Shown here: positions 29,793 through 36,941 of the stretch, one piece after another
Layout of the letters: every line of letters starts with the position of its first letter
Position numbering within the stretch: position 1 is the first letter of the stretch
Source of the DNA: an uncultured Lentisphaerota bacterium
GTDB taxonomy: Bacteria; Verrucomicrobiota; Lentisphaeria; Oligosphaerales; CAITYL01
DNA length: 36,941 nucleotides
Assembly (NCBI GenBank): GCA_903894975.1
Contig: CAITSE010000206.1
Coordinates: forward strand, 1-36,941
Reading direction: 5' to 3'
The notes under the pieces: model-generated
What the model saw: the letters and a program-made list of their open reading frames with translations, nothing else
Databases searched by the model: none
Told to the model about the DNA's origin: nothing
Program-made: the position numbers and the translations under genes

Positions 29793-30289
29793 GACGGGAA
29801 AAGTGCGGCGGTGGGGAGGGCGATGGTGGGCGGGAGGAGCAAAGCTTACATCCGCATGAGGGACATGGCAAGCACAAGCCCGGGCCGGGTTGTTATGCCT
29901 CAAGTTATGGGAGGGGGAGGAGGTTCGACCGCCAGAAAGGGGGCAAGAGGCCTCATCTCCTATGTCAGTCAGACCGGAACGAAATCCCCGCAGGGGATGA
30001 CACAACGTAGCCTCGGGCGTAAGCCCGTGGAAATTTTACGAAAGAAAAACCGGTTTGAGCCCCCGCAGGGAGGCGGCACATCATGGAGTATGCTTTCTCA
30101 CGAGTAAGGTGTCGCCGCCCTGCGGGGGCTTGCAACCTCATTTATGGCATCCTGTTCCACGGGCTCACGCCCGAGGCTAGGCGAGTCCCATCCCCTGCGG
30201 GGATTCCGGTTCCCATCGTACCTGAGGCATTACATCGGGCTGTCTTTCGCCGCGTCGACAAAGCGGCTGGGTGCTATCTTATCCGTATC
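29793..30289. other. intergenic region with nested palindrome, between EamA and kinase genes
   Basis: A 497-base gap between divergent genes. Bases 29975-30213 are a large nested palindrome (separate entry). The remaining parts (29793-29974 and 30214-30289) show no gene. TATCTT at 30275-30280 could be a -10 for the kinase gene but has no good -35. Confidence 0.65.
29975..30213. repeat. nested palindrome, three pairs of arms on one axis
   Basis: Three inverted pairs share one axis at about 30094. The outer arm is 29983-29999 with 30189-30205, 17 of 17 bases (core atccccgcagggga). The middle arm is 30008-30032 with 30155-30179, 24 of 25 bases (core cctcgggcgt and gcccgtgg). The inner arm is about 30052-30079 with 30109-30137 (core agcccccgcaggg). 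A loop of about 30 bases remains. The outer and middle arms can each also fold on themselves. The middle-arm sequence recurs at 11825-11844. Confidence 0.85.
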
Positions 30290-32500
30290 ATGAGTTCATC
30301 CGTTCCCATCCGTCATGATCCCGCCGAGAAAATCCTGGCGAGTCTTCTCGTCGGATTTTTCTTCGCCATCAGCCTGGTGGGTTCCTGGTATTACCGGGCG
30401 CAGCGCGCGGAGTCGCTGACGGCGATTCGGGATCAGCTTTCGGCGGTGGCGGATTTGAAGGTGGCGCAAATTGTCCGCTGGCGCGGGGAGGCGCTGGGCG
30501 ACGGCAAATGGATTCACGAGTCCGGATTCATGACGGACGAGGCACAGGCGTTCTTTACGCAGGGAGGAGATGAGTCCCGCGTCCGGGAGCAGATGCGGCG
30601 GTCGTTGGAGAGTTGGCGGCTGCAGTATGAGTACGGCCGGATCCAGCTTTTGGATAAGGAATTGCGCGTGCGGCTGGCGATCCCGGCGGCGGCGGAACAG
30701 GCGGATTCGACCCTGATCCCGCTGCTGCAGGGCGTCCTTCAGACCGGGACGGTGGCGCTTGCCGACTTGCATCTTGATCCCGCGGATGGGCGCATCAAGA
30801 TGAGCCTGGTGGTGCCGTTGGGGGCACGCCCGGGCGAATCGGCCCCGGCGGAAACGGTCGGACTGCTGGTGTTTGAGATCAATCCCGAAGATTTTTTGTT
30901 TCCGAGCATCCAGGAATGGCCGACGCCCAGTCAGACAGCGGAAACCTTGCTGGTCCGGCGCGAGGGTGACGAAGTGGTGTACTTGAATGAATTGCGGCAT
31001 CGTTCCGGGACTGCGCTGAAACTGCGATTTCCAATGACAAAGGAGAGCTTGCCCGCGGCCCGCCTGATGCGGGGCGAAGAAGGGGTCGTGGAGGGGATGG
31101 ACTATCGCGGGAAACCGACGGTGGCGGCGCTCCGCCGGATTCCCGGCTCGCCGTGGGGGATCGTGGCCAAGGAAGACCAGGCGGAGATTTATGCGCCGTT
31201 GCGCCGACAGGCATGGGTTATGGGCGGAATGGTGGCAGGGTTGTTGCTGGCCGTGTTGTTGGGGCTGGGTATGCTCTGGCGCAACCGCGAGGTTCGCTTT
31301 GCCCGGCATGAACTGGAAAAGCAACGGTTGAGTGACCAGGTGGTGCGCGACGTCTCGGCGCGGCTGACCCACGCGCTGGATTCGGCGCAGATGGGCACGT
31401 TTGAGTACCTCCCGGCTACGGGCGAAATGTTCTGGGACGAGCGAATCCGCCGGATCTGGGGAATGACGCCGACGGAAACGGTGGACATTGCCGTCGCGAT
31501 GCAGCGGGTCCATCCGGAGGACCGGCCGCGCGTGGAACAGACCCTGCACACGGCGATGGCGCCGGCAGGCGCTGGCGATTTTGCGACGGAATATCGCATC
31601 CTCCTCCCGGACGGCGCGGTCCGGTGGATCGCGGCCAGAGGACGGTTTTCCTTTGAAGGGGAAGGCGCCCCGCGCCAGGCCGTCCGCATGACGGGGGTTC
31701 ATCTTGACATTACCGACAGCAGGCGCCTGGCGGAGGAACGCGAACGTATGCTCCGCGAGCTTGAAAGCAAGAACGAGGAGTTGGAGGCAATCCTCTACGC
31801 CTCCTCCCACGACCTTCGCTCGCCGCTGGTCAATATCGAGGGGTTCGGTTTGCGCTTGGAGAAGGCGTGCGCCGAACTGGAGGCCCGGTTGCGGCCGCCG
31901 GCGGTTTCCCTGGAAGTGCGTGAGGCGGTCGCTCCGATTCTGCTGGAGCAGGTTCCCAAGGCGCTGAAGTTCATCCGGTTCAGCACGGCCAAGATGGAGG
32001 CCCTGATCAGCGGCCTGCTGCGGGTGTCGCGCTTGGGGCATGTCTCGTTGCATTTGCAGCCGGTTGAATTGGACCGGCTGGTTCACGAAGTGGTTTCGGC
32101 GCAGGAATTTCAGATTCAGCAGGCCGGCGCGGACGTGCAGGTTGAGCCACTGCCGTTCTGCACTGGCGACGCGACGTTGCTGAACCAGGTGTTCTCCAAT
32201 CTGTTGGATAACGCGCTGAAATACCGCGACCCCGGCCGGCCGTTGCAGATCCGGATTTCCAGCCGCATGGAAGGCGGGCGGGTGATTTGCCGCGTGGCCG
32301 ACAACGGCCGCGGCATTGCCCCGGAGCACCAGGCGAAAATCTGGGGGCTGTTCCATCGTCTTCATCCCGAGGAGAGTATTCCGGGCGATGGGCTGGGTCT
32401 GAACCTGGTGCGCCGTATTCTCAACCGCCACGGGGGGAGGGTCTGGGTGGAATCCGTTCCTGGTGAGGGAAGTTGTTTTTATCTGTCTTTGCCGGTATAA
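30290..32500 (+). CDS. membrane sensor histidine kinase with PAS domain
   Basis: This 736-residue sensor kinase has TM helix 1 at about 15-35 and an extracytoplasmic sensing domain at about 40-305 of Cache-like type. TM helix 2 is at 309-329, and a PAS domain follows at about 355-475 (WDERIRRIWGM, HLDITDSRR). The HisKA domain has phosphoacceptor H507 in YASSHDLRSPLVNIEGF, the phytochrome-kinase style of H-box. The ATPase domain has N641 (NLLDNALKY), DNGRGI (671-676) and GDGLGLNLVRRI (699-710). The ATG at 30290 was chosen since upstream codons lie in the palindrome. A response regulator gene follows 28 bases later, so it probably phosphorylates that protein. The signal is unknown. Confidence 0.9.
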   Translation: MSSSVPIRHDPAEKILASLLVGFFFAISLVGSWYYRAQRAESLTAIRDQLSAVADLKVAQIVRWRGEALGDGKWIHESGFMTDEAQAFFTQGGDESRVREQMRRSLESWRLQYEYGRIQLLDKELRVRLAIPAAAEQADSTLIPLLQGVLQTGTVALADLHLDPADGRIKMSLVVPLGARPGESAPAETVGLLVFEINPEDFLFPSIQEWPTPSQTAETLLVRREGDEVVYLNELRHRSGTALKLRFPMTKESLPAARLMRGEEGVVEGMDYRGKPTVAALRRIPGSPWGIVAKEDQAEIYAPLRRQAWVMGGMVAGLLLAVLLGLGMLWRNREVRFARHELEKQRLSDQVVRDVSARLTHALDSAQMGTFEYLPATGEMFWDERIRRIWGMTPTETVDIAVAMQRVHPEDRPRVEQTLHTAMAPAGAGDFATEYRILLPDGAVRWIAARGRFSFEGEGAPRQAVRMTGVHLDITDSRRLAEERERMLRELESKNEELEAILYASSHDLRSPLVNIEGFGLRLEKACAELEARLRPPAVSLEVREAVAPILLEQVPKALKFIRFSTAKMEALISGLLRVSRLGHVSLHLQPVELDRLVHEVVSAQEFQIQQAGADVQVEPLPFCTGDATLLNQVFSNLLDNALKYRDPGRPLQIRISSRMEGGRVICRVADNGRGIAPEHQAKIWGLFHRLHPEESIPGDGLGLNLVRRILNRHGGRVWVESVPGEGSCFYLSLPV

Positions 32501-32528
32501 TGAGAATAGGAAACAAGAAGGGACCCTT

Positions 32529-32981
32529 ATGAGCACCCAGGAAGTCAAACATTCCGTGACGATTCTCATCGCCGAGGATGACGACGGCCATGCCGAATTG
32601 ATCCAGGACCTGCTGGTGGAGACGGGGGTGAAAAATCCCGTCCGCCGTTTCCGGGACGGGCAGGAGGTGCTGGATTTTCTCGGAGAAAACGGGGAGTCCA
32701 AGGTCCAGAACGGCGAGCGGTATCTGCTGCTCCTGGACATCCGCATGCCGCGTGTGGACGGCACGGAAGTCCTGCAGCGGATGAAGAGGCATCCCCGGCT
32801 CAAAAGCATTCCCGTGATCATGCTGACCACCACCGACGACCCGCGTGAAGTCCAGAAATGCTATTCCGCCGGCTGCAGTTTCTACATCACCAAACCGGTG
32901 GATTTCAGCCGGTTCGCCGCCGTGCTGCGTCAGGTCGGGATGTTCCTGCTGGTTGTGCAGCTTCCCAAGGTCGGCGAATAA
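32529..32981 (+). CDS. Rcp1-like single-domain response regulator
   Basis: This 150-residue receiver domain has no output domain. Phosphorylation-site residues are complete: acidic pair D17/D18 (AEDDDGH), phosphoacceptor D70 in LLLLDIRMPRVDG, T100 in VIMLTTTDD and K122 in YITKPVDF. The insertion before the D70 strand (FLGENGESKVQNGERY) and the style of the ends are typical of Rcp1-type regulators that pair with phytochrome-like kinases. That matches the H-box of the kinase upstream. It has a purine-rich aagaaggga before the ATG. It is probably a phosphate shuttle between the two flanking kinases; this is inferred from context. Confidence 0.9.
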   Translation: MSTQEVKHSVTILIAEDDDGHAELIQDLLVETGVKNPVRRFRDGQEVLDFLGENGESKVQNGERYLLLLDIRMPRVDGTEVLQRMKRHPRLKSIPVIMLTTTDDPREVQKCYSAGCSFYITKPVDFSRFAAVLRQVGMFLLVVQLPKVGE

Positions 32982-32982
32982 A

Positions 32983-33013
32983 TCCAAGTTTCAAATTTCA
33001 AGTTTCAAATCTC
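32983..33013. repeat. tttcaaattt-type repeat between regulator and hybrid kinase genes
   Basis: The 32-base gap consists of aagtttcaaatttcaagttt-type direct repeats, related to the ttgaaactt/cttgaaattc strings at 20807-20831. It directly precedes the ATG at 33014, leaving that gene without a Shine-Dalgarno sequence. Confidence 0.65.
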
Positions 33014-35323
33014 ATGCCTTCCGAACCCAAAAGCATCCTGATTGTCGAGGACGACTCCGGCCTGGCGGAGTTGTTGCGTTCGGGGCTGGCCGAGCACGGG
33101 TTTGCCGCCGAGGTGGCGCATTCGGGCCGCGCCGGCCTGGCCCGGCTCGGAATCGTCACTCCGGACCTGCTGCTGCTGGACTATTCGCTGCCGGACATGC
33201 AGGCCACCGCGATGGTGGACGAACTGGCGCGCGCCGCCCGGCTCCCGCCCTTCCTGGTGATCACCGGCCACGGCGACGAGCGGGTGGCGGTGCAGTTGAT
33301 GAAGCTGGGCGCCCGCGATTATCTCGTCAAGGATGCGCTGCTGCTGGATCGTCTTCCGCGGATCGTGGAGCGCATCTTCCAAGACCTGGAAAAAGAGCGG
33401 CGGCTGGCGGCGGCGGAACAGGCCCTGCGCCAGAGTGAGGATCGCTATCGCTCCCTGGTGGAGGCCAGTCCCGACCGGATCTTGCTGTTGGACCGGGATC
33501 GCCGGGTCGCCTTTGCCTCGCCGCCGTCCCGGAGCCCGAATAGCGTCTATATGCCGGAGGATTTGGTGGGGCGCGACGCCTTGACTTTCATTGTGCCGGA
33601 AGATCGGGAACGCATTGCGGCCATTCTTGCGGAACTTCTTACCGGGGGCCGGCAACAGGCAAACTTCGAATACCATGTCCTGAAACCGGATGGCGGAAAG
33701 TATCCGGTTGAGGCCAGCACCGCCGCGGTGCGGGACGGTGCCGGCGCGGTCACCGGGTTGATGGCCGTCATTCGCGACATCTCCGGGCGCAAGCTGGCGG
33801 AGGAGCAGATGCAGTTGCAGATCCACGCGCTCCAGGCCGCCGGGAATGCCATTGTCATCACCGATGCCAGGGGCGTCATGGAATGGGGCAACGACACGTT
33901 TGAAACCCTGATCGGTTACACGCAGGCGGAGATTATCGGGAAACCCCTGCTGATCCTGAATTCCAAAGAAAATGCGTATGACGGTCTCACGGACCGCATC
34001 TGGGAGGATCTGCGCGCCGGCAAGTCCTGGCATGGCGAATACAGGACCTGGCGCAAGGGGGGCGGCGAATATCGCGAAGAGTCGACGATCACGCCGGTGC
34101 TGGACTCCCGGGGCAGGATTGCCAAGATCATTGTCATCAAACAGGATGTGACCGAGCGGCGTGCCTTGGAGGATGCCCTCAGCCAGTCCCGGAAGATGGA
34201 TTCCATCGGCCAGTTGGCGGGGGGGGTGGCCCATGACTTTAATAACGCGCTCATGGTCATCCTTGGGTACGGGGATGATCTGCTACGGTCGCTTCCCCCT
34301 GAACATCCGCGGCGCCAGGATGTGGAGGAAATCCTCAAGGCGGGGCGGCATGCCACGAACCTGACCCGGCAGTTGCTGGCGTTCAGCCGCAAGCAGATGC
34401 TCCAGCCGGTGGTGCTGGACCTTAACGCCACGATGCGGAACGTGGAGGCCATGCTCCGGCGGTTGATCGGGGAGGACATTACCCTGAATGTGGAGCTGGC
34501 GGCGGACCTGGGACGGGTCAAGGCTGACCCCAGCCAGGTTGAACAGGTCATCATGAACCTGGCCGTCAATGCCCGGGATGCCATGCCCGTTGGCGGGTGC
34601 CTGACCCTCGGCACGGCCAATGTCCATCTGGCTGGCGGGTTTTCCTGGAACCATGAACGCCTCGAGCCGGGCGCGTATGTAATGCTTGCCATCACGGACA
34701 CTGGCTGCGGCATGGATGAAGCGGTTATGGGCAAGATTTTTGAGCCGTTTTTCACCACCAAGGAGAAGGGGAAGGGCACGGGGCTCGGCCTGTCGATGGT
34801 GTACGGCATCGTGCGGCAGTCCGGCGGCGGCATCAACGTGGTCAGCATCCCCGGCTCCGGCACCACGTTCAAGATTTACCTTCCCCGCACGGAGGAGCCG
34901 ATTCCCAAACTGGCGGAACTGCTTCCCGAGCCGCTGCCTGTCGCCAATCCTGCTCCCCCGCGCATCCTGGTTGTGGAAGATGAGCCCGCCCTGCGTTGCA
35001 TCATGGAACGGATGCTCACCAGCATGGGCTACCACGTGACTCTGGCCGCCAATGGCCGGGAAGGGGTCGCGGCCGTCGCGGAAAAGGGATTGACGCCGGA
35101 TCTGCTGATCACCGACGTTGTCATGCCCGGCATGAGCGGGGATGTGCTGGCCGGCCATCTCCGGACCCGGCTGCCCGGCCTGCGCATTCTTTTCATGTCC
35201 GGCTACTCGGACGATGTGATCGGACACCACGGGGTGCTGGGAGACAATATCTCCTTGCTCAACAAGCCGTTCAGTCGTAACGAGATCGAACAAGCGATCC
35301 GGAAAATTCTCAGTTCTGGTTGA
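33014..35323 (+). CDS. hybrid histidine kinase, REC-PAS-PAS-HisKA-HATPase-REC
   Basis: This 769-residue protein is soluble, with no membrane helix. REC1 (about 6-122) has D13/D14, phosphoacceptor D56 (LLLLDYSLPD), T84 and K106. PAS1 is at about 142-258 and PAS2 at about 270-382. HisKA has H407 in QLAGGVAHDFNNAL. HATPase has N515 and N519 (MNLAVNARDAM), DTGCGM (562-567) and GTGLGLSMVYGIV (588-600). REC2 (about 648-766) has the acidic pair in VVEDEPAL, phosphoacceptor D701 (LLITDVVMPGMSG) and K751 (LNKPF). The GGVAHDFNN H-box marks a kinase class different from the first kinase in the cassette. The start at 33014 was chosen over an in-frame extension into the regulator gene. The stop lies inside a perfect 12-bp hairpin. 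Confidence 0.92.
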   Translation: MPSEPKSILIVEDDSGLAELLRSGLAEHGFAAEVAHSGRAGLARLGIVTPDLLLLDYSLPDMQATAMVDELARAARLPPFLVITGHGDERVAVQLMKLGARDYLVKDALLLDRLPRIVERIFQDLEKERRLAAAEQALRQSEDRYRSLVEASPDRILLLDRDRRVAFASPPSRSPNSVYMPEDLVGRDALTFIVPEDRERIAAILAELLTGGRQQANFEYHVLKPDGGKYPVEASTAAVRDGAGAVTGLMAVIRDISGRKLAEEQMQLQIHALQAAGNAIVITDARGVMEWGNDTFETLIGYTQAEIIGKPLLILNSKENAYDGLTDRIWEDLRAGKSWHGEYRTWRKGGGEYREESTITPVLDSRGRIAKIIVIKQDVTERRALEDALSQSRKMDSIGQLAGGVAHDFNNALMVILGYGDDLLRSLPPEHPRRQDVEEILKAGRHATNLTRQLLAFSRKQMLQPVVLDLNATMRNVEAMLRRLIGEDITLNVELAADLGRVKADPSQVEQVIMNLAVNARDAMPVGGCLTLGTANVHLAGGFSWNHERLEPGAYVMLAITDTGCGMDEAVMGKIFEPFFTTKEKGKGTGLGLSMVYGIVRQSGGGINVVSIPGSGTTFKIYLPRTEEPIPKLAELLPEPLPVANPAPPRILVVEDEPALRCIMERMLTSMGYHVTLAANGREGVAAVAEKGLTPDLLITDVVMPGMSGDVLAGHLRTRLPGLRILFMSGYSDDVIGHHGVLGDNISLLNKPFSRNEIEQAIRKILSSG

Positions 35324-35346
35324 CGCGCCGGCGGCCGGCGCGTCAA
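35320..35346. terminator. 12-bp hairpin over the hybrid kinase stop codon
   Basis: ttgacgcgccgg (35320-35331) pairs perfectly with ccggcgcgtcaa (35335-35346) across a 3-base loop. The kinase stop codon TGA (35321-35323) is in the 5' arm. It is strong enough to terminate, though it is followed by ggggttgt rather than a T run. Confidence 0.5.
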
Positions 35347-35374
35347 GGGGTTGTCACCCTTTGGGAGGTTCCTC

Positions 35375-36835
35375 ATGACTGACTGGATGCCCCGTTTTTT
35401 CTCTTTTGCGCGTAACTTGGTCTGGTTCCCGGGCGGGGCGCTGGCCGTCACGATATTGTCTGCCGGTTGCGCCTCCTGGCCGTTCACGGGGGGGGAGACG
35501 ACCGTGGCCGGACAGCCGGCGCCCACGTCCTTGGAGATGCGTGCGATCGCCGAAGAGGCCTTTATCTACGGCTGGCCGATGATCGAGGTCTACCGGACGA
35601 TGCAGGACGGTTGCCTGGATCCGGCGTCGCCACGCTATAAGGGGCCGGTCAACACGCGCCTTTCCGGGGACGGCGCCTTTCCGCCGGCCGATGCCGCCGC
35701 GATTCCGCAGGATCCCGGAACGCCGGTGCTTTTTTCCGTGCTGGATCTGCGTGCCGAGCCGGTGATGATCACCATTCCGGAAATGCCGGTCGAACGCTAC
35801 AACGTGTTGCAACTTGTTGATTTGTATTCCTGCAATTACGCCTATGCCGGCACCCGCGCCACCGGCAATGCCGGGGGGACTTTCCTGGTGGCCGGCCCGG
35901 GCTGGACGGGCGAGACGCCGGCGGGTATCTACCAGTCATTCCGGTGTGAAACCCAGTTCAGTCTGGCCCTGTTCCGCATCCAGCAGTTCAATCCGGGGGA
36001 TCTGGACAACGTGAAGCGGCTCCAGGATGGGGTCCGGGTGCAGACGCTTTCCGCGTTCCTGCGGCGGCCGCTACCGGCCGCGCCGCCCGCCGCCGTTTTC
36101 CCGAAGGTTACGGAGGCGGCGGTCGGGACGGATTTTCCCGCGTTTTTGGATTTCCTGCTGTCTTTCTGTCCGGAAGTGAAGGCGGACGCGGCGCTGCGGG
36201 AATGTTTCGCCGGGATCGGGATCGGCCCGGGCCGGAAGTATGCGTTTTCCGATCTTTCGCCCCGGCAGCAGGCGGCTGTGGAACAGGGGCTCGAGGCGGG
36301 GCGGGAAAAAGTCCGGCGCAAGCGGGAAACCCTCGGCTGGGCGGCCAACGGCTGGCGCGCCCTGTTCCAGTCCGGCAACCGCAGCTATTACGATGGCAAT
36401 TACCTGCTCCGCGCCGCCTCCAACGCCGCGGTGAGTTTCGGCGGCGGCGAGGCCGAGGAGATCTGTTACTTGCTTGAGGCGGATGCGGACGGCCGCCGCC
36501 CCGATGGCGCCAAGACGTACACGCTCACTTTCTCGACCGGAAGCCTGCCGCCCGCGAACGCGTTCTGCTCGATGGAACTGGCGGAAAACCGGCCGTCGTC
36601 CCCGGCGGCCGCCGGCCGAAGCCTCATCCGCTCCACCATGCTGGCGGAGATGAAAAAGGACGAAAAAGGAAATCTGACGCTGTATGTCCAGAACGCCTCG
36701 CCGGGGCCGGACAAAGAGTCCAACTGGCTGGCCGTGCCAACCGGCGAATTCCGTCTGGTCATGCGCCTGCACTGGCCCAAGCGCGGCTCCGTGGGCGGAT
36801 CCTGGATGCCGCCGGCGCTGAAACCAGTAAAATAA
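35375..36835 (+). CDS. DUF1254/DUF1214 lipoprotein
   Basis: This 486-residue protein has an N-terminal lipoprotein signal with lipobox LSAGC (28-32), so C32 would be lipidated and the protein anchored to a membrane. The DUF1254 domain (about 60-195) opens with EEAFIYGWPMIEVYRTM and includes PVMITIPEMPVERYNVLQLVD. The DUF1214 domain (about 370-475) includes TYTLTFSTGSLPPANAFCSMEL and ends SNWLAVPTGEFRLVMRLHWP. This domain pair is widespread in bacteria, but its function is unknown. The ATG at 35375 has gggagg 6 bases upstream, better than a TTG start 24 bases earlier. The gene follows the signalling cassette after a hairpin, so co-regulation is possible but not shown. Confidence 0.85.
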   Translation: MTDWMPRFFSFARNLVWFPGGALAVTILSAGCASWPFTGGETTVAGQPAPTSLEMRAIAEEAFIYGWPMIEVYRTMQDGCLDPASPRYKGPVNTRLSGDGAFPPADAAAIPQDPGTPVLFSVLDLRAEPVMITIPEMPVERYNVLQLVDLYSCNYAYAGTRATGNAGGTFLVAGPGWTGETPAGIYQSFRCETQFSLALFRIQQFNPGDLDNVKRLQDGVRVQTLSAFLRRPLPAAPPAAVFPKVTEAAVGTDFPAFLDFLLSFCPEVKADAALRECFAGIGIGPGRKYAFSDLSPRQQAAVEQGLEAGREKVRRKRETLGWAANGWRALFQSGNRSYYDGNYLLRAASNAAVSFGGGEAEEICYLLEADADGRRPDGAKTYTLTFSTGSLPPANAFCSMELAENRPSSPAAAGRSLIRSTMLAEMKKDEKGNLTLYVQNASPGPDKESNWLAVPTGEFRLVMRLHWPKRGSVGGSWMPPALKPVK

Positions 36836-36941
36836 CTGAGGCTCTTGCAGAAGTGCCGCAAGGCAAAAGCGGGGTTCAGGGTTCAGGGCCGTGAAAGCAA
36901 CTGTCAGATTGTGAAAGTGTTGTACATCCAGCAGACTCTGC

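Noticed and set aside
30296-32833. An 845-codon open frame on the minus strand
   Set aside because: Antisense to the sensor histidine kinase and response regulator, which contain complete catalytic motifs.
32858-33013. Longer N-terminus for the hybrid kinase starting inside the regulator gene
   Set aside because: The extra 52 residues overlap coding sequence of the regulator in another frame and run through a tttcaaattt repeat; the receiver domain begins normally from the ATG at 33014.

Overview
The window is GC-rich and gene-dense, and its intergenic gaps are full of short palindromic and direct repeats. Gene content suggests a bacterium of the PVC superphylum, most likely a Kiritimatiellota/Lentisphaerota-type lineage. 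The reasons are a divergent FtsA/FtsZ pair, a membrane-anchored squalene-cyclase-like toroid protein beside RodA, the NifU/NifS pair, Rcp1-like signalling proteins and the repeat families. This placement is an inference from content; no rRNA or ribosomal protein gene is present to confirm it. I see no tRNA, rRNA, CRISPR array, transposase or phage gene.

Layout. 0.2-1.0 kb: enoyl-ACP reductase FabI (minus). 1.1-2.9 kb: a PiT phosphate transporter with its DUF47/PhoU-like partner (minus). 3.1-4.4 kb: a secreted protein built from two copies of an SH3-like/coiled-coil unit. 4.6-7.1 kb: ftsA-ftsZ (minus), where FtsZ lacks part of its catalytic T7 loop. 7.2-7.5 kb: an imperfect palindrome of about 250 bp separates ftsA from a divergent FAD-dependent desaturase-like oxidoreductase (7.5-8.9 kb, plus). 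8.9-11.6 kb: rodA, translationally linked to a toroid protein (minus). 12.0-14.7 kb: a lone 890-residue protein with a C-terminal GT4-like glycosyltransferase domain and an unrecognised N-terminal half. 14.8-16.6 kb: a secreted transglutaminase-like protein. 16.7-19.6 kb: nifU, a small two-gene nucleotidyltransferase (toxin/antitoxin-like) pair, and nifS (minus). 19.9-20.5 kb: the tRNA threonylcarbamoyladenosine gene tsaC.

20.9-26.7 kb is the most unusual part. After a small FmdB-type zinc-ribbon gene come two tandem modules. Each has a membrane-anchored metallophosphoesterase followed by a polytopic ArnT/PMT-like glycosyltransferase. The two phosphoesterases share near-identical DNA in their cores, while the two glycosyltransferases have diverged. 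Dispersed repeats bracket the whole block. This looks like a two-component envelope-modification module that has duplicated, and it is the best candidate here for an undescribed system.

27.0-29.8 kb (minus): an ABC-2 type permease without an ATPase, a GT9 glycosyltransferase whose reading frame has absorbed a repeat, and an EamA/DMT transporter. 29.97-30.21 kb: a second large nested palindrome, upstream of a three-gene signalling cassette at 30.3-35.3 kb (membrane histidine kinase, Rcp1-like response regulator, REC-PAS-PAS-kinase-REC hybrid kinase). 35.4-36.8 kb: a DUF1254/DUF1214 lipoprotein. The last 100 bases hold nothing I recognise.
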